A DNA stretch of 64,000 nucleotides from Clostridium sp. (GTDB lineage Bacteria; Bacillota; Clostridia; Lachnospirales; Lachnospiraceae), in NCBI GenBank assembly GCA_023664605.1, contig JAMPFF010000001.1, forward strand, positions 1-64,000, given 5' to 3'. This document shows positions 1 to 9,741 of the stretch, in pieces. Made by a program: the position numbers and the translations under genes. The notes under the pieces are model-generated. The model saw only the letters and a list, made by a program, of their open reading frames with translations, was not told the origin of the DNA and searched no databases. How positions within the stretch are numbered: position 1 is the first letter of the stretch; each line of letters begins with the position of its first letter.

Positions 1-392
1 CACTGTATTCTATTATACAAAAGGATTCCAATATCCGATTTGACTTTGCCCTGCGGTTGGCAAATGAATTAGAAATTGATGTGAATGAGATATGCTCCGC
101 CAGTCCATTTTCCGGTGCCATTACTGAAGAAGAAATATATCCCACGCTCCCGGACGGGCTGCATGGCGCACTCGATGGCAGCCGTGTAAAGACATATCTG
201 AAAAACTCTTTATATCCACTGATGTATCTGTTTGGGAAAAACAGTATGCCAGATGTGGATAACCTATTGACTTCATTTTATCAGTTGGATGATGAGGCAA
301 GAAAGGAAGTTGTTGAAACGATACAGTTTAAGCTGCAATACCACAGAGATCCGGAACGGGCAGAACAAGTCAAACAGATAAAAGGATGGTAA
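1..392 (+). CDS. Xre-type transcriptional regulator, C-terminal part (5' truncated by window edge)
   Basis: The frame is open from the first bases of the window and ends at a TAA at 390-392, so the true start lies upstream. About 130 residues are visible. The first stretch (ALRLANELEIDVNEIC) looks like the last helices of a Cro/C1-type helix-turn-helix domain. After it comes a region rich in acidic and aromatic residues that resembles a ligand or oligomerisation tail. No family name can be given for that tail. A strong hairpin terminator follows directly. The AT-rich composition and the repeat next to it suggest it belongs to an accessory element. The DNA-binding role is moderately likely. 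Its target is unknown. Confidence 0.6.
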   Translation, partial: LYSIIQKDSNIRFDFALRLANELEIDVNEICSASPFSGAITEEEIYPTLPDGLHGALDGSRVKTYLKNSLYPLMYLFGKNSMPDVDNLLTSFYQLDDEARKEVVETIQFKLQYHRDPERAEQVKQIKGW

Positions 393-399
393 AAAGAAA

Positions 400-432
400 G
401 CTCCAGTGAATAGCAAAATTCTCTGGAGTTTT
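400..432 (+). terminator. Intrinsic terminator after the Xre gene
   Basis: The stem CTCCAG/CTGGAG is followed by an inner GAAT/ATTC stem around the loop AGCAAA, then TTTTCTTTTT. This is a classic factor-independent terminator for the plus-strand gene ending at 392. The same hairpin sequence recurs at 2480-2519. Confidence 0.8.
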
Positions 433-456
433 CTTTTTATGGCACCGCTTTGGCAC
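403..456. repeat. att-like direct repeat, copy 1 (hairpin plus GGCACC-N10-GGCACC)
   Basis: CCAGTGAATAGCAAAATTC is identical to 2488-2506. It is followed by a T-rich stretch and two GGCACC hexamers with starts 10 bases apart (440 and 450). The same order occurs at 2488-2540 in the same orientation. Paired short direct repeats of this kind can be arm-type integrase sites or element ends. No integrase gene is visible in the window, so the att interpretation is inference. Confidence 0.6.
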
Positions 457-523
457 CTTCATACTATATTCATTTTAAAATAGCCCTAATCAAAGCCAAT
501 AATACATTTAAAGCAAAAATGCT

Positions 524-1096
524 CTACATTACAACAGCCCCATGATCCTGTGTTGATTGATTATAAAAATACAGATAGTAAAATGGATCAAATAGCAAAA
601 ACATAGATTCTTTGCTTAAGTCTCTATACCTAAAAGAATACTCTAATTCCTTAGTATATGCCGAGACTAAATCTTTGCCATATTGAAAAAAATCATTATT
701 GTATTCCTTTAGCAAGGACAATACAATATGTAAACAGATTTTCTCATTAATATATGTTGCGGTTTCAATAAATTCATCAGAATCATTTTCCTCAATTCTA
801 ATCCAAAATGGACGCAACTTCAATAACCAAAACACGAGTAAGCCTGTATTGATTTTATATTCATTTGCATCCATTTTTTTATGATAAATGCAAAAGTATA
901 AACGTCTCATATCAATCCTAACGATGATATCTTTTAATGCTTTTACATTCACTTCAATTCTCTCAGAATCAATTTCCGTAACATTGCAAAACTCGATAAG
1001 TTGTTGCTCAATTTTTGATAGTTCTTCATCAATATATGCTTCCGAAGGCTCTGTGTATTGAAATTCCAAATTATCCCAACAAGTCTTTTCCATCAT
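524..1096 (-). CDS. Hypothetical protein, third gene of RelA/SpoT cassette
   Basis: This is a 190-residue soluble-looking protein with no family I recognise. It is acidic at the N-terminus, rich in aromatic residues and Ile/Leu, and appears alpha-helical, with no signal peptide and no convincing membrane segment. Its ATG overlaps the stop of the upstream 66-residue gene in an ATGA arrangement, so the two are probably translationally coupled. It is the last gene of a three-gene unit that starts with a RelA/SpoT synthetase-domain gene. By analogy with toxic small alarmone synthetase modules it could be an antitoxin, partner or effector, but nothing in the sequence proves that. No clear terminator lies downstream. 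Confidence 0.6.
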   Translation of the reverse strand: MMEKTCWDNLEFQYTEPSEAYIDEELSKIEQQLIEFCNVTEIDSERIEVNVKALKDIIVRIDMRRLYFCIYHKKMDANEYKINTGLLVFWLLKLRPFWIRIEENDSDEFIETATYINEKICLHIVLSLLKEYNNDFFQYGKDLVSAYTKELEYSFRYRDLSKESMFLLFDPFYYLYFYNQSTQDHGAVVM

Positions 1097-1293
1097 TTAT
1101 CACTCCCAGTTAATATTTCCTTTACCAGTTTTTTCAATTCAGGATCTTCTGAAATTTTTTTTGCTCCACGAATGCATGGTTCAAGAGTCTCTCCCCGTCT
1201 TATAGGTGCATTATTGTCACAATGTAATACGCCTGCATTACATTGTTTACGCACCATTTCAATACTCATATTAAACATCTTTTTCTCCGCCAT
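1093..1293 (-). CDS. Small Cys-containing hypothetical protein, second gene of RelA/SpoT cassette
   Basis: This 66-residue protein starts MAEKKMFNMSIEMVRKQC and contains three cysteines (around residues 18, 25 and 40). Its C-terminal half is charged and helical (SEDPELKKLVKEIL). Its ribosome binding site AAAGGAG overlaps the stop codon of the upstream RelA/SpoT gene, and its own TGA overlaps the ATG of the next gene. Translation of all three genes therefore looks coupled. The family is not recognised. Small size and position next to a synthetase-domain gene fit an antitoxin or regulatory partner, which is inference only. Confidence 0.55.
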   Translation of the reverse strand: MAEKKMFNMSIEMVRKQCNAGVLHCDNNAPIRRGETLEPCIRGAKKISEDPELKKLVKEILTGSDK

Positions 1294-1298
1294 TGTCC

Positions 1299-2360
1299 CT
1301 ACTCCTTTATTTGTAAATTATATCTTTTGCATACTTTTTCAATATCAACAAACTTTTCCAGCAGATTATATGCTTCCCGACTAATAATTATTTTTTTATT
1401 TTCTTCTATTTCAAAAAATTTATCCACATTATTTACAATCATTCCATACATCAATATCTTATCTATGGTTAACTGGATTTTCAGTGCACATATTGCTTGA
1501 ATCAACCCATCATCAAACAACATATCTACATCCCTCACTGTAATTAATCCATATTTATCCAATATAGTACTTATATCGTCATAACTGTAAAATCTTGAAC
1601 CCAGTCGAACAAACTTTATTTTGAAATATTTTTCTAAACTCTCCTTATCAATTGCACAATCTAATAACTCTTGATATATGATATTATTAATCCTCTCTGC
1701 CAAATCATCATATTTCTTTACCAAACGCCCTATCTCGTTGTCGAGTAATTCCAAGGCTCCGGAAACTAAATTAGTCTCTCTAAGCATTTCTGCAGGAATC
1801 TCTGTATTTGCCATATTACTCTTGTACTGTCTATCATGGAATACTTGAGACCAAGCATCTTGCAAAACTGTTCGTAATTGGATTTCACATTTCATTCCCT
1901 TATATTTACGTTGCTCAGTTGAGAGTTGTTCCTCTTTTAAAGATATTATATAGTGCACCGAGAGATAACCAACTTCATTTGACTTTAACAATTTAATTTT
2001 ATCGTTGCTGTTGTCTTTATCTACATTGAACATGCTTTCAATAACACGCTGAATTGGAGCTATATCTTGAGGCAAATAACAAACTATTCTAACACCAGCT
2101 AGATCTGTTATTTGGTTTCTAGGATCATTATATTTCAAAACATAACCTTGGGTTACTTCATCGTATATCTTTTTCCCACATTTATCCGTTAGGCTTGCTA
2201 ATTTTTTAGCCCTACTAGAGTGATATGCATGTAACATGGCTCTTTCTTTTAAAGCATCAAGCACTTTTGCCAACACATATTGTGCAAACTCTGAATACTT
2301 TTTTTCATTCTCTTCATACCACTTCAAAAAATTCAATGTTCTCTGTTCTATATCAACCAT
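1299..2360 (-). CDS. RelA/SpoT nucleotidyltransferase-domain protein (small alarmone synthetase or ToxSAS-like)
   Basis: The protein has 353 residues. The N-terminal half carries the synthetase motifs of the RelA/SpoT family: a basic RAKKLASLTDK segment near 60, ITDLAGVRIV at 84-93 with the metal-binding Asp, GYLSVH at 131-136, and EIQLRT followed by DAWSQVFHDRQYK at about 159-180. There is no HD hydrolase domain, no TGS and no ACT domain, so it cannot be a long Rel enzyme. The C-terminal 150 residues are helical and unassigned. The family transfers pyrophosphate from ATP to GTP/GDP, or in toxic members to ATP or tRNA. The start at 2360 was chosen over a GTG at 2381 because GGGAG sits seven bases upstream. 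A promoter at 2404-2432 drives it. Confidence 0.8.
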   Translation of the reverse strand: MVDIEQRTLNFLKWYEENEKKYSEFAQYVLAKVLDALKERAMLHAYHSSRAKKLASLTDKCGKKIYDEVTQGYVLKYNDPRNQITDLAGVRIVCYLPQDIAPIQRVIESMFNVDKDNSNDKIKLLKSNEVGYLSVHYIISLKEEQLSTEQRKYKGMKCEIQLRTVLQDAWSQVFHDRQYKSNMANTEIPAEMLRETNLVSGALELLDNEIGRLVKKYDDLAERINNIIYQELLDCAIDKESLEKYFKIKFVRLGSRFYSYDDISTILDKYGLITVRDVDMLFDDGLIQAICALKIQLTIDKILMYGMIVNNVDKFFEIEENKKIIISREAYNLLEKFVDIEKVCKRYNLQIKE

Positions 2361-2403
2361 GTTTTCTCCCTTCGAGATCACATTTAACTACTTCTTATTT
2401 TCT

Positions 2404-2432
2404 AGAATAACGGTTTTTACATGATTTTTCAA
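2404..2432 (-). promoter_or_regulatory. Sigma-A promoter of the RelA/SpoT cassette
   Basis: On the minus strand TTGAAA is followed after 17 bases by TATTCT, 44 bases upstream of the chosen start codon. It is the only good promoter-like pair seen in front of the three-gene unit. Confidence 0.65.
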
Positions 2433-2479
2433 TACTTTTTTGGGCAAAAACAAAGAATTTAACTCGTTTTTTAATGATT

Positions 2480-2540
2480 ATGAAATTCCAGTGAATAGCA
2501 AAATTCACTGGAATTTCATTTTACGGCACCGTTTTGGCAC
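2480..2540. repeat. att-like direct repeat, copy 2, with perfect 17-bp hairpin
   Basis: Positions 2480-2496 and 2503-2519 are perfect reverse complements around the loop AGCAAA. They are followed by TTTTACGGCACCGTTTTGGCACC. The core matches copy 1 at 403-456, including the two GGCACC hexamers ten bases apart. Copy 2 lies just beyond the tuf terminator, so it may mark the junction between an inserted element and the conserved chromosome. The hairpin could also stop transcription, but no gene reads into it from the plus side nearby. Confidence 0.6.
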
Positions 2541-2568
2541 CGTTCACAACATTTTTACTGTTGCAAGA

Positions 2569-2600
2569 CCAAAAGAGACTTCCAAGAAAGCTCTCGGAAG
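2569..2600 (-). terminator. Terminator of tuf
   Basis: On the minus strand CTTCCGAG and CTTGGAAG form an eight-pair stem around AGCTTT, followed by TCTCTTTT. It lies 26 bases after the tuf stop codon. Confidence 0.7.
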
Positions 2601-2626
2601 CCCCATAAAATCTAGCTTTTTATCAA

Positions 2627-3814
2627 TTACTCAATGATACTAGCCACACGACCAGACCCAACTGTCCTGCCACCCTCACGGATAGCAAACGTAAGACCCT
2701 GCTCCATAGCGATAGGATGAATCAATTCGATTGTCATCTCTACGTTATCACCAGGCATACACATCTCTGTGCCATCCGGTAAGTTGCAAACGCCTGTTAC
2801 GTCAGTTGTTCTGAAATAGAACTGCGGTCTGTAGTTGTTGAAGAAAGGAGTATGACGTCCACCTTCATCTTTTGTTAAAACGTATACCTGAGCCGTAAAT
2901 TTCTTGTGGCAGGTTACAGAACCCGGTTTTGCAAGAACCTGACCTCTTTCGATATCTGTTCTCTGAATACCACGAAGCAGAACACCGATGTTATCACCAG
3001 CCTGTGCCTCATCCAGTAACTTACGGAACATTTCAATACCTGTTACAACAGATTTCTGAGTTTCTTCCTTAACACCAACGATTTCAACGTCATCAGACAT
3101 ATGAAGTGTACCACGCTCTACTCTACCTGTAGCAACCGTACCACGACCTGTGATGGAGAATACGTCCTCGACAGGCATAAGGAAAGGCTTATCTGTATCA
3201 CGCTGCGGGTCAGGAATATAGGAATCAACTGTATCCATTAACTCCATAATCTTGTCGCCCCACTCGCCCTTAGGATCTTCCAAAGCTTTTAAAGCGGAAC
3301 CTTTGATAATCGGGCAGTCTGTAAATTCATACTCTTCCAACTGCTCTGTGATTTCCATTTCTACCAGTTCAAGTAACTCAGGGTCGTCTACCATATCGCA
3401 TTTGTTCATGAATACTACGATATAAGGCACGCCTACCTGACGGGATAATAAGATATGCTCTTTTGTCTGAGCCATAACGCCGTCAGTAGCTGCAACAACG
3501 AGGATAGCGCCATCCATCTGAGCCGCACCTGTAATCATGTTCTTTACATAGTCAGCATGTCCGGGGCAGTCAACGTGTGCATAGTGTCTCTTCTCTGTCT
3601 CATACTCAACGTGAGCTGTAGAAATTGTAATACCTCTTTCTCTTTCTTCCGGAGCTTTATCGATATTCTCGAAATCTGTAGCTGTATTACCTGCTACTCT
3701 TTCAGCAAGTACCTTTGTGATAGCAGCCGTTAAAGTAGTTTTACCATGGTCAACGTGACCGATGGTACCAATATTACAATGGGGTTTAGTTCTTTCAAAT
3801 TTAGCTTTAGCCAT
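2627..3814 (-). CDS. tuf: Translation elongation factor Tu
   Basis: This 395-residue protein has the full EF-Tu length. EF-Tu is a GTPase that brings aminoacyl-tRNA to the ribosomal A site in the cytoplasm. Visible motifs are the P-loop [11 protein letters not shown] near residue 19, the switch I/II region with [12 protein letters not shown], the guanine-specificity NKCD, and the domain 2 and 3 sequences TGRVERG and [13 protein letters not shown] at the end. The start has GGAGG nine bases upstream. It has its own promoter (3887-3915) and its own terminator, separated from fusA by a 139-bp cloverleaf-like palindrome. Only one tuf copy is in the window. Confidence 0.98.
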   Translation of the reverse strand: MAKAKFERTKPHCNIGTIGHVDHGKTTLTAAITKVLAERVAGNTATDFENIDKAPEERERGITISTAHVEYETEKRHYAHVDCPGHADYVKNMITGAAQMDGAILVVAATDGVMAQTKEHILLSRQVGVPYIVVFMNKCDMVDDPELLELVEMEITEQLEEYEFTDCPIIKGSALKALEDPKGEWGDKIMELMDTVDSYIPDPQRDTDKPFLMPVEDVFSITGRGTVATGRVERGTLHMSDDVEIVGVKEETQKSVVTGIEMFRKLLDEAQAGDNIGVLLRGIQRTDIERGQVLAKPGSVTCHKKFTAQVYVLTKDEGGRHTPFFNNYRPQFYFRTTDVTGVCNLPDGTEMCMPGDNVEMTIELIHPIAMEQGLTFAIREGGRTVGSGRVASIIE

Positions 3815-3886
3815 TTCTAAAGTCCTCCTTAAATTGATTTTCTTTCATCATTCTTAATAGTTTCTTTTTTCAATCAGCTACCTTTG

Positions 3887-3915
3887 ATTATATTAAAGAT
3901 TGCCAATATTTTCAA
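3887..3915 (-). promoter_or_regulatory. tuf promoter
   Basis: On the minus strand TTGAAA, a 17-base spacer and TATAAT are present about 75 bases upstream of the tuf start. The -10 box is a perfect consensus. The promoter begins only 14 bases after the palindromic element at 3930-4068 ends. Confidence 0.8.
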
Positions 3916-3929
3916 GCATTATTTGCATG

Positions 3930-4068
3930 AACCATTCAGAACAGCAGAAATATTTGGAAAATAGTCGTTGACCGCTTGCGGACATAAGACTATTTTTGAA
4001 TATTTCTATTGGATAAATCCAAAACAGCGAAAAAATGCAACGCATTTTTGAGCCTGTTCTGAATGGTT
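3930..4068. repeat. 139-bp cloverleaf-like palindromic element between fusA and tuf
   Basis: A perfect 15-bp closing stem (AACCATTCAGAACAG at 3930-3944 with CTGTTCTGAATGGTT at 4054-4068) encloses three arms. Arm A pairs GAAATATT 3947-3954 with AATATTTC 3999-4006, and AAAATAGTC 3958-3966 with GACTATTTT 3988-3996, and is tipped by CCGCTTGCGG. Arm B is TTGGAT-AA-ATCCAA at 4009-4022. Arm C is AAAAATGC-AAC-GCATTTTT at 4031-4049. It begins 10 bases after the fusA stop and has no U tract, so it is not a plain intrinsic terminator. It could be a small non-autonomous element, a processing site or a structured RNA. Confidence 0.8.
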
Positions 4069-4078
4069 TCACACTGCT

Positions 4079-6196
4079 TTACTTAGATTTTGCCGCCAAA
4101 ACCTTTTCCTGCACGTTCTTCGGTACCTGCTCATATTTCTCAAAGAACATAGAATAGTTACCACGGCCCTGTGTCTTGGAACGTAAATCGGTAGAATATC
4201 CGAACATTTCTGCAAGCGGTACAAAACCTTTTACCATCTTGCCGCCGCCGATATCTTCCATTCCTTCAATACGTCCACGACGGGAGTTAATATCGCCGAT
4301 AACGTCGCCCATATATTCTTCCGGCATTGTCACTTCGACTTTCATGATAGGCTCCAATAATACCGGATTAGCCTTCTTCATAGCCTCTTTGAAGCACATG
4401 GAACCGGCAATATGGAATGCCATTTCGGAAGAATCGACTTCATGGTAGGAACCGTCATATACGTTGGCATTGACGCCAAGTACCGGGAATCCGCCAAGGA
4501 TACCTGCTTTTGCAGCTTCTTCGATACCTTCGCCAACTGCGGGGATATATTCCTTCGGAATCGCACCGCCGACTACGCTGGTTTCAAACTTGAATGTCTC
4601 TTCACCGTTCGGATCCATAGGCTCAAATTTAACTTTACAATGTCCGTACTGTCCACGACCGCCGGACTGTTTCGCGTATTTGTATTCCTGATCAACAGGT
4701 TTGGTAAAGGTCTCCTTATAAGCAACCTGAGGTGCGCCTACATTTGCCTCTACCTTAAATTCACGAAGCAGACGGTCAACGATAATCTCCAGATGCAGCT
4801 CGCCCATACCTGCGATAATGGTCTGGCCTGTTTCCTGGTCAGTATGCGCACGGAATGTCGGGTCTTCTTCTGCAAGTTTCGCCAGAGCTTCGCCCATCTT
4901 GCCCTGACCTGCTTTGGTCTTAGGCTCGATTGCAAGTTCGATAACGGGTTCCGGGAACTCCATGGATTCCAGAATAACCGGATGTTGTTCATCACAGATA
5001 GTATCGCCTGTCGTCGTAAATTTAAATCCTACCGCGGCAGCGATATCACCGGAATATACTTTATCCAGTTCCGCTCTCTTATTGGCGTGCATCTGTAAGA
5101 TACGTCCTACACGTTCTTTTTTATCTTTTGTCGCATTGAGTACATAAGAACCGGAATTCATGGTACCGGAATATACTCTAAAGAATGCTAATTTACCAAC
5201 AAACGGATCCGCCATAATCTTGAACGCCAAAGCGGAGAACGGTTCTTCATCGGAAGAATGTCTCTCTACCTCATTGCCGTCCAAATCCGTTCCTTTAATA
5301 GCCGGAATGTCTGTCGGCGCAGGCATATACTCCAAGATTGCATCCAAAAGCTTCTGAACGCCTCTGTTTCTGTATGCGGAACCGCAGCATACGGGAATTG
5401 CCCTGCATTCACAGGTAGCCAGGCGCAGCGCCTTTTTCATATCTTCTACGGAAGGCTCTTCACCTTCAAGATACATCATGGTTAAATCATCATCCAATTC
5501 ACAGACTTTCTCTACCAGTTCTTCACGGTATAAGTCAGCCTGGTCTTTCATATCATCCGGAATATCTACAATATCAATATTTTCGCCCTTATCATCATTA
5601 TAAATATAGGCTTTCATCTCGAACAAGTCGATAATTCCTTTAAAATCATCTTCTTTACCGATGGGCAGCTGCAAAATAATCGCATTTTTACCCAATCTGG
5701 TTCTGATTTGGTCTACAGCGCCGTAGAAATCTGCACCCAAAATATCCATTTTATTAATGAATGCCATTCTCGGTACGTTGTAGGTATCAGCCTGACGCCA
5801 AACATTTTCTGACTGTGGCTCAACACCGCCTTTTGCACAGAATACGCCGACAGCGCCATCCAGTACACGCAGCGAACGCTCAACCTCAACAGTAAAATCA
5901 ACGTGTCCGGGAGTATCAATAATATTGATACGATGCTCTAAAGCGCCCGGCTTAGGCTTACAGTTTTCTTCCAAAGTCCAGTGGCACGTCGTAGCGGCTG
6001 ATGTGATGGTAATACCTCTTTCCTGTTCCTGCTCCATCCAGTCCATGGTAGCAGTACCTTCATGAGTATCGCCAATCTTATAGTTTACGCCAGTATAATA
6101 CAGGATACGCTCTGTCAATGTCGTCTTACCGGCATCAATATGCGCCATAATACCTATATTTCTGGTTCTCTCTAATGGATATTCTCTTCCAGCCAA
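4079..6196 (-). CDS. fusA: Translation elongation factor G
   Basis: This 705-residue protein has the normal EF-G length. EF-G is the GTPase that drives ribosomal translocation and, with RRF, recycling. Motifs seen are the P-loop [15 protein letters not shown] at residue 17 onward, switch [32 protein letters not shown] and the NKMD specificity motif, followed by the domain IV sequence with [11 protein letters not shown]. The start has GGAGG about nine bases upstream. It lies 26 bases after rpsG and is probably co-transcribed with rpsL-rpsG. Transcription into tuf would have to cross the cloverleaf element. Confidence 0.98.
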   Translation of the reverse strand: MAGREYPLERTRNIGIMAHIDAGKTTLTERILYYTGVNYKIGDTHEGTATMDWMEQEQERGITITSAATTCHWTLEENCKPKPGALEHRINIIDTPGHVDFTVEVERSLRVLDGAVGVFCAKGGVEPQSENVWRQADTYNVPRMAFINKMDILGADFYGAVDQIRTRLGKNAIILQLPIGKEDDFKGIIDLFEMKAYIYNDDKGENIDIVDIPDDMKDQADLYREELVEKVCELDDDLTMMYLEGEEPSVEDMKKALRLATCECRAIPVCCGSAYRNRGVQKLLDAILEYMPAPTDIPAIKGTDLDGNEVERHSSDEEPFSALAFKIMADPFVGKLAFFRVYSGTMNSGSYVLNATKDKKERVGRILQMHANKRAELDKVYSGDIAAAVGFKFTTTGDTICDEQHPVILESMEFPEPVIELAIEPKTKAGQGKMGEALAKLAEEDPTFRAHTDQETGQTIIAGMGELHLEIIVDRLLREFKVEANVGAPQVAYKETFTKPVDQEYKYAKQSGGRGQYGHCKVKFEPMDPNGEETFKFETSVVGGAIPKEYIPAVGEGIEEAAKAGILGGFPVLGVNANVYDGSYHEVDSSEMAFHIAGSMCFKEAMKKANPVLLEPIMKVEVTMPEEYMGDVIGDINSRRGRIEGMEDIGGGKMVKGFVPLAEMFGYSTDLRSKTQGRGNYSMFFEKYEQVPKNVQEKVLAAKSK

Positions 6197-6222
6197 GGTC
6201 TTTTCCTCCTGTTAATAACTAA

Positions 6223-6726
<504 letters not shown>

Positions 6727-6887
6727 TTACGCTCCAGGCTGCTCTCAATAAATCATCGGTACTCACATGTGTCCTCTAATTCAATGTGTTCGTGCGGTTT
6801 TCTATCTATTATATATACTATATACAAGAACAAGAATCCCAACACTAAATTAGTTCTGTTTGTGGTCCTAATCTTTTTACCTCTCAG

Positions 6888-6936
6888 CCCGCGAGTTTGC
6901 CTTGCAAACTTGCGAAGTTAATTCGCTTTGCGAATT
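6888..6936. repeat. Twin hairpins with three-base loops in rpsL-rpsG gap
   Basis: Two adjacent perfect or near-perfect hairpins are seen: CGCGAGTTTGC-CTT-GCAAACTTGCG (one wobble) at 6890-6914 and AATTCGC-TTT-GCGAATT at 6920-6936, which touches the rpsL stop codon. Read on the transcribed minus strand the loops are AAG and AAA closed by GC pairs. The architecture matches the pair at 47875-47924. There is no U tract, so termination is unlikely. An RNA processing or stability role is possible. Confidence 0.7.
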
Positions 6937-7355
6937 TACTTTTGGTTTTTCGGCTTCTTAGCGCCGTATTTGGAACGAGCCTGTTTTCTGTTAGCAACGC
7001 CTGCCGTATCAAGAGTACCTCTGATGATATGGTATCTTGTACCGGGTAAGTCTTTTACCCTGCCGCCTCTAATCAGAACAACGCTATGCTCCTGTAAGTT
7101 ATGGCCCTCGCCCGGAATGTAGCTTGTTACTTCGATTCCGTTGGAAAGACGAACTCTGGCAATCTTTCTGAGCGCTGAGTTAGGCTTCTTAGGAGTTGCT
7201 GTCTTAACAGCAGTGCAAACACCTCTTTTTTGCGGAGAAGCCGTATCGATTGCCGTCTTGTGAAGGGAATTCCATCCTTTCAGCAAAGCAGGCGCGGTAG
7301 ACTTCTTAACGGATGTCTGACGTCCTTTTCTGACTAACTGGTTAAATGTTGGCAT
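6936..7355 (-). CDS. rpsL: 30S ribosomal protein S12
   Basis: Starting at [15 protein letters not shown] gives 139 residues, the family length. The longer frame to 7436 adds unrelated residues and ignores the AGGAGG ten bases before 7355. S12 sits at the decoding centre of the 30S subunit. The conserved loops [11 protein letters not shown] and [24 protein letters not shown] are intact, with lysines at the positions where streptomycin resistance mutations arise. It is the first gene of rpsL-rpsG-fusA. The promoter at 7443-7471 is near-consensus. Confidence 0.97.
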   Translation of the reverse strand: MPTFNQLVRKGRQTSVKKSTAPALLKGWNSLHKTAIDTASPQKRGVCTAVKTATPKKPNSALRKIARVRLSNGIEVTSYIPGEGHNLQEHSVVLIRGGRVKDLPGTRYHIIRGTLDTAGVANRKQARSKYGAKKPKNQK

Positions 7356-7442
7356 TCTTTTCACCTCCTGTGTCTTTTTATTATCTGTGCCGGCGAAAGC
7401 TTTTTGCATACAAAAAAAACGCATTCGCGTACACACTAAAAT

Positions 7443-7471
7443 AGTATACTTGCCCGCAAATGCGTTGTCAA
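7443..7471 (-). promoter_or_regulatory. Promoter of rpsL-rpsG-fusA
   Basis: On the minus strand TTGACA, 17 bases and TATACT lie about 90 bases upstream of rpsL. The -35 box is a perfect match. It overlaps the short gap after the chemoreceptor gene stop (7496). Confidence 0.85.
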
Positions 7472-7495
7472 TACATTTTTTTACTTTTTTATTGC

Positions 7496-9631
7496 TTATT
7501 TCTTCGGAACTGTCCGTCCGCCCTTCTCATTCTTTTTAATATAGTTCTTGATTACCGTATTATCTTCCAACATCCGGCAGCCTACCATAACGGTTCCGGT
7601 GTCATTACGGTTTGTACGGATAACGGAACCTTCCAGCACGCTTTCATCCGGCAATGCAAAATCTTCAATCGTAAGTTCAACCTGTTTGCCTTTGATATCA
7701 CCAACATCTCCGGAAATGATATTACATGCAAAACCGCCTGCGCTGATATTAATCATTCTGCCGCGGTAACTTTCCTCGGTATCCTTTATCTTTATCGTAC
7801 ATGCGTTATCAAGGTTCATTCTGTCAAATTTTCTGCGGTTTACTACGGAAGGATTGCTGTTTACCGTGACGATATAGCAGTTGTTCCCCCTGCCCTGTAC
7901 ATTGGCAATCTTAATATCTTTCCAGTTATAAAGCACATTGTCCACCACAATCTGCATCTGGTAGTTTTTCATGCCGGTTTCCAACTGCACGGGAGAGGCA
8001 TCGGGTGATTTTAACGATATAACCACGCTGCTGTCCTCCTGCTCCAATACTTCACCTTTGTATTCCGTTTCCGTGTTGCCTGTTCCCTTGGTAAAAATGG
8101 AAAGTTTCATGCCCGCTCTTACGTCTTTCATGCCCATGAAACCGCCTTCGCCAAGTTTTTCCAGCAAATCTCCGACAACGCTTCCGATATTCTCTACATT
8201 CGTAGAAGTCTCTTCGTATTTGCCAAGCATTGACTTCGTCGTCATATCAGCATTCTCAATACTCTGTGTCATTACTTCCATGACATCGCAAATCTGCTGC
8301 ATGTTATCCACCATGCTCTGATTGGAATTTTTAACGTCTTTTACGGCCGAATCAACAATCTGTATATTATTGCCTAACTGTGAGGAATCGGTGGTAATAT
8401 CCAGAACGCTCTGGTTGACCTGCTCTACTTTTTCCGTAATAATCGTAATCAGGTTCAACGTTTCCGTAATGGACTGCGTAACTTTATCCGCCGTTTCTTC
8501 CAGTCTCTCCAAAGCATCCCTGATACGGCTGGAGGAACTTTGCGTTCCCATACTCAGGCTGCGGATTTCTTCCGCCACTACGGCAAAACCTTTCCCGGCT
8601 TCTCCGGCTCTGGCCGCCTCGATAGAGGCATTGAGCGCGAGCAGGTTCGTCTGGGATGTAATACCGTCAATCGTGCCTGTTTCTTCTTTTACCATAACAA
8701 ATTCATCTTTAAAATCAATGAGGACTTTCTCCACCTCGGAAGAAAGCTTTGCCATGACATTGGTAGATTCCACTACGCTGGAAAGTTCCTTGGAACTCAC
8801 ATTGGCATGTGTAACGGATTCCTCGATTAAATGCACCATTTCCTCAATCAATCCCGACACATTCTGTACCTGTGTATTAATACTGGAGGTCATATCCATG
8901 GAAGACATTGTCTTTTCATATAAAATATTGTTTTTCTCCGATAATTCCTCCATATTGTGAACGACCAAATGTGCGCCGTCTCGGTTTTCATCAGCTAAAT
9001 CCCTGACAACGTTGACGCCGTCCACTACCGCGTTACTTGCTTTTTTCACCTGGTCTACAGTCGTAACGACCCTTTGCATATTATTTTCCACGGAGCCTAT
9101 CAGAATATCGTCTGACTGGTTCATCTGGCTGATTGCCAGAATATAGCTTGCATAGCATATCAGCATACTGATAACCTGTACTTCATAACATACAATATCC
9201 GTCGGCGTATTCATTCCCGACATATAATGTTTTACAATAGATATATATAAGATAATATTATTGCAGATACCGCATCGTATAATATAATTCCTGTCTTTGT
9301 ATAAAATCATCACTCCGACAAGCGGCAGTATACAGACAAACGTAATATTGGATTCGGTCGTCATCATCAAAAATATGTAGAAGATTCCAAAACCGATAGA
9401 AACTGCATGTTTATAAATGTCATTCTCCATCCCCTTTACCTTTAAAAGGATAAAGCCGATTAAGAAAGGCAGCCAGCAAAAAGCTGCAAAAAGCGCAAAA
9501 TATCCCACTGAGCAGAGTCCTCTGAATATCTGGACAGCGTACACTGCCGTGAGAATAATACATAAAGTCAGCCATATCAGCATTGTTTTGCGGTTAGTGC
9601 TTTTTTTAAATACTTCCTCTTTGTATTCCAT
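7496..9631 (-). CDS. Methyl-accepting chemotaxis-type receptor fused to a C-terminal PilZ domain
   Basis: This 711-residue protein has about six hydrophobic segments in the first 170 residues and no large extracellular sensor loop. A long coiled coil follows with the MCP signalling tip ([20 protein letters not shown] and the following AEEIRSLS). The C-terminal 220 residues contain a YcgR-N-like beta region and then PilZ, with RKFDR (R600-x3-R604) and NISAGG (N628-x-S-x-x-G633). Those are the cyclic di-GMP binding motifs, so binding is likely. MCPs control CheA; PilZ would add a second-messenger input. Such a fusion is uncommon. The gene follows rpoC after a hairpin terminator. Start ATG has GAGGGGG just upstream. 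Confidence 0.88.
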   Translation of the reverse strand: MEYKEEVFKKSTNRKTMLIWLTLCIILTAVYAVQIFRGLCSVGYFALFAAFCWLPFLIGFILLKVKGMENDIYKHAVSIGFGIFYIFLMMTTESNITFVCILPLVGVMILYKDRNYIIRCGICNNIILYISIVKHYMSGMNTPTDIVCYEVQVISMLICYASYILAISQMNQSDDILIGSVENNMQRVVTTVDQVKKASNAVVDGVNVVRDLADENRDGAHLVVHNMEELSEKNNILYEKTMSSMDMTSSINTQVQNVSGLIEEMVHLIEESVTHANVSSKELSSVVESTNVMAKLSSEVEKVLIDFKDEFVMVKEETGTIDGITSQTNLLALNASIEAARAGEAGKGFAVVAEEIRSLSMGTQSSSSRIRDALERLEETADKVTQSITETLNLITIITEKVEQVNQSVLDITTDSSQLGNNIQIVDSAVKDVKNSNQSMVDNMQQICDVMEVMTQSIENADMTTKSMLGKYEETSTNVENIGSVVGDLLEKLGEGGFMGMKDVRAGMKLSIFTKGTGNTETEYKGEVLEQEDSSVVISLKSPDASPVQLETGMKNYQMQIVVDNVLYNWKDIKIANVQGRGNNCYIVTVNSNPSVVNRRKFDRMNLDNACTIKIKDTEESYRGRMINISAGGFACNIISGDVGDIKGKQVELTIEDFALPDESVLEGSVIRTNRNDTGTVMVGCRMLEDNTVIKNYIKKNEKGGRTVPKK

Positions 9632-9666
9632 ATAGCCCCCTCATCCTTTATTGTCTGCCGCTAATA

Positions 9667-9706
9667 CGAAAACCGCCAGTCCGGCAAGGCAGCCGGACCG
9701 TCGTTT
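9667..9706 (-). terminator. Probable terminator of rpoC
   Basis: GGTCCGGC and GCCGGACt form a GC-rich stem around tgcctt on the minus strand, followed by a short GTTTTCG. The stem is strong but the U tract is weak, so it may be leaky into the chemoreceptor gene. Confidence 0.55.
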
Positions 9707-9741
9707 TCTATTTCCCATAGAAGCAGATAAATAAAATAATA

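Noticed and set aside
1299-2360. Full-length Rel (bifunctional stringent factor)
   Set aside because: No HD hydrolase, TGS or ACT domain; only the synthetase domain and an unassigned helical tail.
4412-5098. 228-codon plus-strand frame inside fusA
   Set aside because: It lies wholly antisense to fusA, has no ribosome site or family resemblance, and reads as the complement of a conserved gene.
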